NCBI RefSeq assembly: GCF_003289645.1
Contig: NZ_QLYX01000008.1
Coordinates: 144,147 to 208,146 of the forward strand
DNA: 64,000 nucleotides
Origin: Actinomadura craniellae
GTDB lineage: Bacteria > Actinomycetota > Actinomycetes > Streptosporangiales > Streptosporangiaceae
Direction: 5' to 3'
Each line of letters opens with the position of its first letter. Position 1 is the stretch's first letter. The translations under genes were made by a program, and so were the position numbers. The notes beneath the pieces were generated by a model. That model worked only from the letters and a program-made list of their open reading frames with translations, ran no database searches and was not told the DNA's origin. Below, one piece after another: positions 51,771 to 57,992 of the stretch.

Positions 51771-51978
51771 GTTGTCGTCAAAAACGCCCCGGGCCTGAGG
51801 GCTCCGGGGCGTTTGCGCTGTTCAGGGTTGGTGGGCAGGGGCGGGGTCGAACCGCCGACCTTCTGCTTTTCAGGAGTAGCGGACGGGCTGCCCTGGGCCG
51901 GCTTCCCGAGGTGTGCCGGTGGTCGGTGTGTGCCGGTGGTCGTGGTTGGTGGCCGCTGTTGCTGTCACCGTTGCTGTC
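51771..51978 (-). repeat. tRNA-Phe 3'-half att copy 6
   Basis: Left arm GTTGTCGTC (51771-51779), hairpin AAACGCCCCGG/CCGGGGCGTTT (51782-51814), core 51830-51873 with one changed base in the anticodon stem, conserved right flank, right arm pair GTTGCTGTC (51958-51966, 51970-51978) at 84 bp. Confidence 0.85.
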
Positions 51979-52013
51979 AGATGGTGGCTGGTCCAGTTCG
52001 TTGTTGAAGGATC

Positions 52014-52628
52014 TCAGTCTGGGTGGTGCATGCATTCGTCGGCGAAGGCGCACAGCCGCTTCATGTAGCCCGTGAACCGCTCCTGGTCCGGTCGGGCGGG
52101 GATGGGCTGTCGCCAGGAACGGCCGAGTAGCTCCTCCGCGTGATCCGTCCCCAGGCGTTCGTCCAAGTGGCGGAGCGCACCGATCACGAATATCTGCTCG
52201 TGGAACGGCTTCGGCTCCGAGAGCCTGTGGGTGAGAGCAGCGGCGAGGAGCGCCGCGTCGGAGAGCTGTCCGAATCGGGCGAGGGCTAGGGCGTAACCGG
52301 CGTCGGCCTTGATGAAGGCACCGTCGTACAGCAGCTCACCAAGACGGTCCCGGAACCCGGTCCGGCGGTCGAGGCCGATCAGCCAGGCTGCGGTGAGGCG
52401 GGCCCGCCACTCGCTGGTGAGCAGGCGGTCGAGCTCGTCATCGGTGATCAGGCGCGCGTCTTCGGCTAGCGACCGCATCAGCAGGGACCGTCGTGGTTCG
52501 CCGTCCCGCAGGGCGTTGACACCCATGATCTTCAGATAGCGCTGGCGAAGCGGGCCCTCATAACTCCAAAAGACATAGCGCCTGTCCAACGCACGCAGCT
52601 CGGAGCCGTTCGGTGCGGGAGGTCGCAT
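52014..52628 (-). CDS. DUF6000-like helical protein
   Basis: A 204-residue protein. The core ITDDELDRLLTSEWRARLTAAWLIGLDRRTGFRDRLGELL matches my memory of actinobacterial DUF6000 proteins, followed by HEAT-like helices (AGYALALARFGQLSDAALLAAAL, EQIFVIGALRHLDERLGTDHAEELL). ATG 52628 is used; upstream residues do not fit. Function is unknown. Its end lies 36 bp from the right arms of att copy 6. Confidence 0.7.
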   Translation of the reverse strand: MRPPAPNGSELRALDRRYVFWSYEGPLRQRYLKIMGVNALRDGEPRRSLLMRSLAEDARLITDDELDRLLTSEWRARLTAAWLIGLDRRTGFRDRLGELLYDGAFIKADAGYALALARFGQLSDAALLAAALTHRLSEPKPFHEQIFVIGALRHLDERLGTDHAEELLGRSWRQPIPARPDQERFTGYMKRLCAFADECMHHPD

Positions 52629-52865
52629 GAGCACAGTGTGGCTGGAGCAACTGGGCCACGGCGACACCATTTCGCTCAGCGTCGTGTGCAGAGTGTACGG
52701 CTCCCCTGCGACATTGGAGTCCACTCACAGCACGCATTACTGGCTTGGGCACGCATTCGGCGCAGCGAGCCGCTGCACCCCAATGACAATCGGACACGAC
52801 CGGACTCGACAACGAGAACGCCCGACCGCATATATGCAGGTCGGGCGCTGATTCGTACTGCAAGA

Positions 52866-53014
52866 GGTGGGCAGGGGCGGGGTCGAACCGCCGACCTTCC
52901 GCTTTTCAGGAGTAGGAAGCGCGCTGCCCTGGGCCGGATCTCCGAGGTGGGGCAGTGGTCGGTGGGTGCTTGTGGCTGCTGGTGGTTGCCGACGTTGCCG
53001 TCAGGGTTGCCGTC
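52866..53014 (-). repeat. tRNA-Phe 3'-half att copy 7
   Basis: Complete 44-bp core 52866-52909, no hairpin or left arm beside it, a diverged right flank, and the right arm pair GTTGCCGTC (52994-53002, 53006-53014) at 84 bp, overlapping the toxin stop codon. Confidence 0.8.
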
Positions 53015-53369
53015 AGCGGTCGGTGTCCTTGGGGTGGCGAGGGGACGCGTAGATGATCCACACGGTGTGGTCGTCATCGTTGATCACGTACCGTACGCGG
53101 CCGCCGCTGGTGACCTCGTATTCCCATTGTTCGAGGTCCCGGCCGTTGTGCCGGTGCGTTGCGAGGTCCCCGCGGAGCCGGTGCTGGCGCTCGTGGTTGG
53201 AGCGGGAACGTGGCCCGTTGCGCAGGGCCTCCAGGCATCGGCGGGTGTTGGACAGGGCGAGGCGGCATAGCTCTTCCCAGCCTCGTACCGCCTCGCTGGT
53301 GCCGAACCTGACGTCCCATTCGTCGTCTGGAGGTGGGACGGTGACCCTGTCCCCTCGTTTGGGGCTCAA
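53013..53369 (-). CDS. RelE-like toxin
   Basis: A 118-residue basic protein with a RelE/YoeB-like plan: WEELCRLALSNTRRCLEALRN (helices), then RQHRLRGDLATHRHNGRDLEQWEYEVTSGGRVRYVINDDDHTVWIIYAS, with LRGDL and the strand pair typical of ribosome-dependent RNases. The start is a TTG that overlaps the antitoxin stop (TTGA), so translation is coupled and probably weak. The gene ends within the att copy 7 arm repeat. Confidence 0.75.
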   Translation of the reverse strand: MSPKRGDRVTVPPPDDEWDVRFGTSEAVRGWEELCRLALSNTRRCLEALRNGPRSRSNHERQHRLRGDLATHRHNGRDLEQWEYEVTSGGRVRYVINDDDHTVWIIYASPRHPKDTDR

Positions 53370-53833
53370 GGAGCGACCTCGACCGGACCGAAGTCACCAG
53401 AAGTCGGTTGAAGCGCCTCCTCGTACTCCGTGCGATCCGCCTTGATCCGCGCGGTGGCGCGCCAGCTCGTGATGACCTCTTGGGCGTTGGTGTCGAGATC
53501 GAGCTCGGCCGCGTCGGACAGGGCGTCGACCAGCTCCACGGTGAAGGCGCGAACCTCTTCGGTGCTCAGGTGGCGTACCCAGGGGAACACGTCGGGCATG
53601 GCGAGCAGTAGCGCCCGGGCGCTGGGGTCGTGCTTCATGAGCGCCAGGAAGATCCGTGACGCGGTCGTCAGGCTCTCGTCGCGTTGTTCTTCGCGGTCGG
53701 CGGCCGTGAGGTAGAAGTCAGGGGCGTCGCGGTGGGTGACGCGCAGCCGGCCCAGGCGCGCGGCGCGCTCGGCTACGGACTTGGGGTTGCGGGACAGGTC
53801 GGAGAAGGTCACTGCGTCCGCGGTGGTGCTCAT
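53366..53833 (-). CDS. Phd/YefM-like antitoxin
   Basis: A 155-residue protein. Its start, AVTFSDLSRNPKSVAERAARLGRLRVTHRDAPDFYLTAADREEQ, resembles the Phd/YefM N-terminal fold (TFSDL--NP--V---A, then a strand-turn-strand). The helical C-terminus is longer than usual. It is the first gene of an antitoxin-toxin pair. Confidence 0.75.
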   Translation of the reverse strand: MSTTADAVTFSDLSRNPKSVAERAARLGRLRVTHRDAPDFYLTAADREEQRDESLTTASRIFLALMKHDPSARALLLAMPDVFPWVRHLSTEEVRAFTVELVDALSDAAELDLDTNAQEVITSWRATARIKADRTEYEEALQPTSGDFGPVEVAP

Positions 53834-53978
53834 GCCCCCAGTATACTCAGATCGTGTTCTGAAGTTCGGTTGACCTGTGTGGAGAGCTGCTGGTGCGGAC
53901 CAGGCTCCCCGCGTCCCAGGAGTCCGTCGTACTTGCTGGCCTGCCCGGTGGCAATGTGAAACGACCGTCCGCTGTCGC

Positions 53979-54081
53979 GTTGTCGTCAAAAACGCCCCGG
54001 GGCCGCTGGCTCCGGGGCGTTCTGGCTGTTCAGGGGTGGTGGGCAGGGGCGGGGTCGAACCGCCGACCTTCCGCTTTTCAG
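53979..54081 (-). repeat. tRNA-Phe 3'-half att copy 8
   Basis: Left arm GTTGTCGTC (53979-53987), hairpin AACGCCCCGG/CCGGGGCGTT (53991-54021), complete core 54038-54081. The right side has neither the standard flank nor arm repeats. This is the left border of the larger element that follows. Positions 54082-54323 hold no gene that I can see. Confidence 0.8.
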
Positions 54082-54323
54082 GTCTACCCGCCTCAACGGT
54101 GTGCTGACCTGCAAAAACTCACCTCACGGACGAGCGAGAAGCCGATAAGCGGATTGCGTTCCCAGAGTTACGCCCTTCCGGTCTGCCTGTCAAGTGAAGA
54201 TTTTTGATCATGGCCCTGACCTGCAAGTACGGGCCGGATGTGACAACGAACGACGATCGCCCCGGTAGCCCCCAGGGTCCCGGCATAGGTTGCGAAAGAT
54301 ACCCTTCTGGATAAAACGTTCAA

Positions 54324-55112
54324 TCATGAGCACGCCCATCGTTCCAAGGTGACTTTTTGAATCAAATCCCGGGAAGTGCCTACTGGGAGCGCATGCGCTT
54401 GTAGCGTCGCAAACAGTTTCGCCACGTGCAAGATGTCGTCTGATTGTTTGGAGACGCTACCGCCGATCGCGGTGGCCAGATAAACGACCTCGTTTCCGTC
54501 GCGTTGCGTCGCGACAGTGAATGACCCGTTTACGCCGTGGTAGTGCGTCGTGGGAGCTATCTGTAGAGTCACATTGTTCCAGCCGGAAACCGTGATCAGG
54601 TATTCGAGTTGTTTACGCATGGTTTCTCGGCATCCGACCTGCCTGTACAGCACGCTTTCGTTCATGACCACGAACACCATAGGCGAGTCACTGCGCGTCA
54701 GGGTCGCCTGTCGCTTTGTTCTGCCGGTGAGTAGATCGTCTGTCAACAACAGTGCGCGAGCGTAGGCTTCGGTCTGAAACAGTTCGTACACGAGGGTGTT
54801 CTCATGCACACGTAGAAGGGTGGCCGTTTCCTCTGCTTTGAGGAAGCCCACGAACCACCGTGGATAGTCTACTGATCGAAAACAATCCTCCCATTTGTCC
54901 AGCAGGGTGCTTCCGCTGTTGAGCGCGCTGTCCAGCCGCATCGCGAAATCTCTGCGGCAACGAGTTGTACCGGCTTCGACCTGACCCACGTAGCTACGGG
55001 TCACGTTCATCGATGTGGCCAGCTCTGTACGAGTCAGGCCAACCCCCTCCCGGATCCGGGTGACTTCCGCGCCGAACTCTTTCAGCCAAGGTGACGGCTT
55101 TTTGGCAGCCAT
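54324..55112 (-). CDS. XRE regulator with DUF5753-type domain
   Basis: A 262-residue protein with an N-terminal HTH (RIREGVGLTRTELATSMNVTRSYVGQVEAGTTRCRRDFAMRLD) and a DUF5753-type C-terminal domain (WEDCFRSVDYPRWFVGFLKAEETATLLRVHE, FQTEAYARALLL, EYLITVSGWNNVTLQIAP). These are common in actinomycetes, often next to a small anti-sigma-like ATPase as here, and act in development or element control. ATG 55112. Confidence 0.87.
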   Translation of the reverse strand: MAAKKPSPWLKEFGAEVTRIREGVGLTRTELATSMNVTRSYVGQVEAGTTRCRRDFAMRLDSALNSGSTLLDKWEDCFRSVDYPRWFVGFLKAEETATLLRVHENTLVYELFQTEAYARALLLTDDLLTGRTKRQATLTRSDSPMVFVVMNESVLYRQVGCRETMRKQLEYLITVSGWNNVTLQIAPTTHYHGVNGSFTVATQRDGNEVVYLATAIGGSVSKQSDDILHVAKLFATLQAHALPVGTSRDLIQKVTLERWACS

Positions 55113-55119
55113 CAATACC

Positions 55120-55533
55120 TCAGTTCCATCGTGTATTCAGCTGGAACCATACGGCCTTTCCTTCGCGAGTCCTGGTGACCCCGCATGCGTCTGTTATCGA
55201 TTCGATGATGTGCATTCCACGTCCGTGCGTCTCACATGTTTGTGCTTTTTGCAGGACCGGAAGCAGATCAGAGGTGTCATGAACTTCGACGTGAAATCGA
55301 TCTTCGATGCGAGCGATGACGATTCCGATGGAATCGATTACCTCGCCATGCTCCCAAGCGTTGGTCACTAGTTCAGATGTGGCCAGCCTCGCAGAGTCGA
55401 TCGTCTCGCTGTCGAGATGGAAAGACTTCGCGACCGTGACAACTATGGCTCGCGCGATCATGGGAGCCATACGGGTCGCCGGAAGACTGATCTGAGCTAA
55501 CACTTCACTGAGCGGGGGGCTGTCGATCGTCAT
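55120..55533 (-). CDS. Anti-sigma-factor-like ATP-binding protein
   Basis: A 137-residue HATPase_c_2 (RsbW/SpoIIAB-like) protein: SARLATSELVTNAWEHGEV is the N-box region, VEVHDTS the G1-like box, and CETHGRGMHIIESITDACGVTRTREGKAVWF the G2 lid and final strand. It lacks catalytic features of true histidine kinases. It is cotranscribed with the XRE/DUF5753 gene 7 bp downstream. ATG 55533 chosen. Confidence 0.83.
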   Translation of the reverse strand: MTIDSPPLSEVLAQISLPATRMAPMIARAIVVTVAKSFHLDSETIDSARLATSELVTNAWEHGEVIDSIGIVIARIEDRFHVEVHDTSDLLPVLQKAQTCETHGRGMHIIESITDACGVTRTREGKAVWFQLNTRWN

Positions 55534-55559
55534 CGGGGGATCACCTCGCACCGTTGGTT

Positions 55560-55583
55560 GGTGACCCAAGGATCTATGTCACC
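55560..55583. promoter_or_regulatory. Inverted repeat between divergent regulators
   Basis: GGTGAC-N12-GTCACC (55560-55565 and 55578-55583) lies in the 99-bp gap between the ATPase and the XRE-TPR gene. Direct repeats GGGCAT (55617-55622 and 55629-55634) follow it. One of the two XRE proteins is the likely binder. Confidence 0.5.
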
Positions 55584-55632
55584 TGATGCATACGGTGGGT
55601 GAAAATGCTCTATCGGGCATACCCTGTTGGGC

Positions 55633-56817
55633 ATGGAAGCGCGGACGCTCGCAGAAGCTCTTAACCTGATCATGGAAGAACGCAGATGGACGCAAGCTCA
55701 ACTTGCGGGCGAGTTAGGAGAGGGGATCACCCAAGCGTGGGTCTCGCGTGCCAGCCGGGGGCTGAAAGACGCAACGATCGGGACTGCGGCCCGCATGCTG
55801 TCGCGCGTAGGGTGGGAGATCCGCATAGTTCCGCGCGCGGAAGGGAAAACAGGTCGTATGAAACGACGACAGTTCCTCGGTGGGGTTGCAGGTGCTACAG
55901 GTATCGCTGCCATAGATGCGGCTGTGGGTCCTAGCCTTGTAGCAGCGGCTAAGACCAGTCCTTATGACGACCCTGAGTATGTCGCATCGCTGGCGAATCA
56001 CGTTCGTCAGATGCGGCAAAATCAGGGAGGGGCCGATTCCATAAAGGCAGTGGTTCATCACGCCCGACACGTTATATCTGCCGTTGACAACGGGAATAGC
56101 GAACTACGGGAACCGGCCGCAGAACTCGTCCGCGTTTCTGCATTGACGCTGTATGATGCAGATTATGTGGATGCTGCCGAAGACCTGGCGGGAAAGGCGC
56201 TCAAGCTAGCCCGCGAAGCGGGAGATCTCGAAAGCCAGGCGAATATTTATGCAAGCCTCAGCCAGATAGCCGCTTACGGAGGAAATGCCGATCGCGGCAT
56301 CAGATACGCACGAAAGGGCCTGAGTTTCGGATCTGATCTCACAGACTACTCGCGGGCAAATCTGCACATTCGCCTAGGTCGCTCCCTCGCGAACATTCGC
56401 GGGCAAGACGTGACTGAGATTCGTGAGGTTCTAGAAGCCGGTCGCAATTCTTCGCTGAGTCCCGTTGAGGCACTCTCAATTAGTGGAAATATCGGCCTAG
56501 CACTGGCTGATCTCGGAGACCACGAAGAAGCTATTGAGGAACTGGATTACGCCGTCCACGATATCAATTCGATGCGTGCATGGGGTGCTGAATTCCTAGC
56601 TCGTGAAATTCCGGTTATGCTGGATTCCGGAAAGCTGCAACTGGCCGCAATGCGGATTATCGAACTCGCATACGCAGTGCCGTATATAAATTCCGCTCGC
56701 GTGGATAAGTACGTGCGGGAGGTTCTGGCGAAGTCGGCGTCTTATTCGCACGTATCTGAAATGCGTGAGGCCCGTGAACTCCTACGAACAGTGATCAGCG
56801 AGCCCCGTACCATGTGA
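55633..56817 (+). CDS. XRE-TPR regulator with internal Tat-like segment
   Basis: A 394-residue protein: N-terminal HTH (about 1-65; LAEALNLIMEERRWTQAQLAGELGEGITQAWVSRASRG), then MKRRQFLGGVAGATGIAAID (76-95), which looks like a twin-arginine signal and hydrophobic core, then TPR-like helical repeats (about 150-385; DLESQANIYASLSQIAAYGGNADRGIRYARKGL, EALSISGNIGLALADLGDHEEAIEELDYA). ATG 55633 is used over TTG 55627. It probably regulates element genes through a peptide- or protein-binding TPR domain. Confidence 0.78.
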   Translation: MEARTLAEALNLIMEERRWTQAQLAGELGEGITQAWVSRASRGLKDATIGTAARMLSRVGWEIRIVPRAEGKTGRMKRRQFLGGVAGATGIAAIDAAVGPSLVAAAKTSPYDDPEYVASLANHVRQMRQNQGGADSIKAVVHHARHVISAVDNGNSELREPAAELVRVSALTLYDADYVDAAEDLAGKALKLAREAGDLESQANIYASLSQIAAYGGNADRGIRYARKGLSFGSDLTDYSRANLHIRLGRSLANIRGQDVTEIREVLEAGRNSSLSPVEALSISGNIGLALADLGDHEEAIEELDYAVHDINSMRAWGAEFLAREIPVMLDSGKLQLAAMRIIELAYAVPYINSARVDKYVREVLAKSASYSHVSEMREARELLRTVISEPRTM

Positions 56818-56833
56818 CCTTAGGCAAAAGGCC

Positions 56834-57271
56834 CTACCCGTTTTCGGTGGAAGGATTTTTTGCTGTAAGGAGACGGTATATCTCCATGGTGAGATCTAGG
56901 ATCATTAGTGGTTCGTGCCCAGGTTTGCGGAGGGTATCGGGCTGGATTCTTAGTTCGCGTGCTGCGAGTCTTCGCCGTTCTTCTAGGGATTGGTGACCGG
57001 CCTGCCGTGTCAGCCCGAAGATGATGAGTAGCGCAGTGGCTCTTTGTCCACCGATTTCGTTGATTCCGTCACGGATGAGCTGTTCTGTGCGGAATGCGCG
57101 TAGGTAGAGCGCTGATTCGTTCTCTAGCTCGTTGGTTACGGGTGACAGAACGTCGATGAGGTTGGGCGAGTAGACGGCCAGCCTCGCCGCTCGTGCTCCG
57201 TGGCGTAGGGACTGCCGTAGTCCCTCGTGCAGCTGGCCTAGGTCGATCGGGTGTACGGGCCTCTCTTCCAT
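56834..57271 (-). CDS. Helical protein of unknown function
   Basis: A 145-residue protein rich in Leu/Arg/Glu helices (LHEGLRQSLRHGARAARLAVYSP, LYLRAFRTEQLIRDGINEIGGQRATALLIIFGLT, LEERRRLAARELRIQP). It has no membrane segment or known motif. It is convergent with the XRE-TPR gene (16 bp apart) and divergent from the transfer operon. I do not recognise the family. Confidence 0.6.
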   Translation of the reverse strand: MEERPVHPIDLGQLHEGLRQSLRHGARAARLAVYSPNLIDVLSPVTNELENESALYLRAFRTEQLIRDGINEIGGQRATALLIIFGLTRQAGHQSLEERRRLAARELRIQPDTLRKPGHEPLMILDLTMEIYRLLTAKNPSTENG

Positions 57272-57601
57272 CCTGGCGTGTCTCTCCTCGTGCGCGGAAA
57301 GGCGCGTTTCCGCAGGTCACCGGCACTCCGTTGTGCTGGCTATGCAATTGCAGGTAGCGGACGCTTGGTTGCTCGTTGTCATCTTACGTGTAAACCCCTC
57401 TCACCTGCATCGATGCCATCTTTTGTCCCTACGGCATGCCGGAAACTTTCCCACTTCCATCATGCGTTCGGTGCCGGGTTTCGCACCAGGAAAGACGCCA
57501 TGAATGGTGACTTGTTTCATCCGGAATGCAGGGCGCAGGCTGGATGAAAGTAAGAAGTCAGCCCTGCCTAAGGGTTTTCCGTTCGCATGAGGAGAGAACG
57601 C
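57272..57601. promoter_or_regulatory. Divergent promoter region of the transfer operon
   Basis: 330 bases between divergent genes. It contains the inverted repeat TTTCATCC (57515-57522) / GGATGAAA (57542-57549), 38 bp before the AGGAG of the first operon gene, and an AT-richer stretch at 57370-57425. A short open frame at 57251-57547 overlaps it but has no support. Confidence 0.45.
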
Positions 57602-57787
57602 GTGCAGCCTGTTTCACTGATCCATGATCCCTATGACGTGATTTTCGTCGTCTGGGAGTACTTGCGGGAGACGGGTTGTCAGCCGATCGCTCTTTCTGCG
57701 GTTCGCCTGCCAGAGGCCAGGCGAGCGACGGAAGAACTCATGTGCATTTTGGGTGTGACTCCGGAAGTCCCGCCGGCCACCGACTAA
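57602..57787 (+). CDS. Small protein of unknown function
   Basis: A 61-residue protein from GTG 57602 behind AGGAG (57588-57592). VQPVSLIHDPYDVIFVVWEYLRETGCQPIALSAVRLPEARRATEEL looks like a compact alpha/beta or helical protein. It is the first gene of the transfer operon. Not recognised. Confidence 0.55.
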   Translation: MQPVSLIHDPYDVIFVVWEYLRETGCQPIALSAVRLPEARRATEELMCILGVTPEVPPATD

Positions 57788-57799
57788 GAAAGGAACACC

Positions 57800-57979
57800 A
57801 TGCCGGTCTACTACCGTCGCTCGATTCTCGGGCGTGTCCTGGCGGTTCTCGTCGCCATCCCGGTCATCGCCTACCTGGCGAAACTGACCTACGAATGGAT
57901 CACGCCGTTTCTCCCGCTGGTAGGCGGTGCGATTCTCATCATTGTTTTCTACTGGCTGACGCTGCGTCGCCGGTACTGA
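57800..57979 (+). CDS. Small two-helix membrane protein
   Basis: A 59-residue protein with a basic N-terminus (MPVYYRRSILGR) and hydrophobic helices at about 12-27 and 35-52, ending LRRRY. The ribosome binding site AAAGGA lies 5 bp before the ATG. Its position 14 bp before the coupling ATPase gene suggests a small membrane partner of the transfer machinery. Confidence 0.65.
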   Translation: MPVYYRRSILGRVLAVLVAIPVIAYLAKLTYEWITPFLPLVGGAILIIVFYWLTLRRRY

Positions 57980-57992
57980 TGAGGGCTGAACC

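Noticed and set aside
43688..54081. Complete tRNA genes at the cores
   Set aside because: No copy has the D-arm or acceptor 5' strand, and in several copies five extra bases separate the TCCGC-like stretch from the anticodon loop, so no cloverleaf can form.
43688..54081. True integron with attC sites
   Set aside because: The cores are tRNA-derived, have no attC R/L box layout or variable hairpin, and no IntI-type integrase was found. Only the gene-cassette logic is similar.
45856..54200. Open frames on both strands across the tRNA cores, giving peptides such as GRGGVEPPTFRFSG and AGSNRRPSAFQ
   Set aside because: They are translations of tRNA-Phe sequence and its terminator; such peptides are well-known false genes at tRNA loci.
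57251..57547. 98-codon plus-strand open frame in the divergent promoter region
   Set aside because: Overlaps the start of the minus-strand gene, has poor composition and lies over promoter-like sequence.
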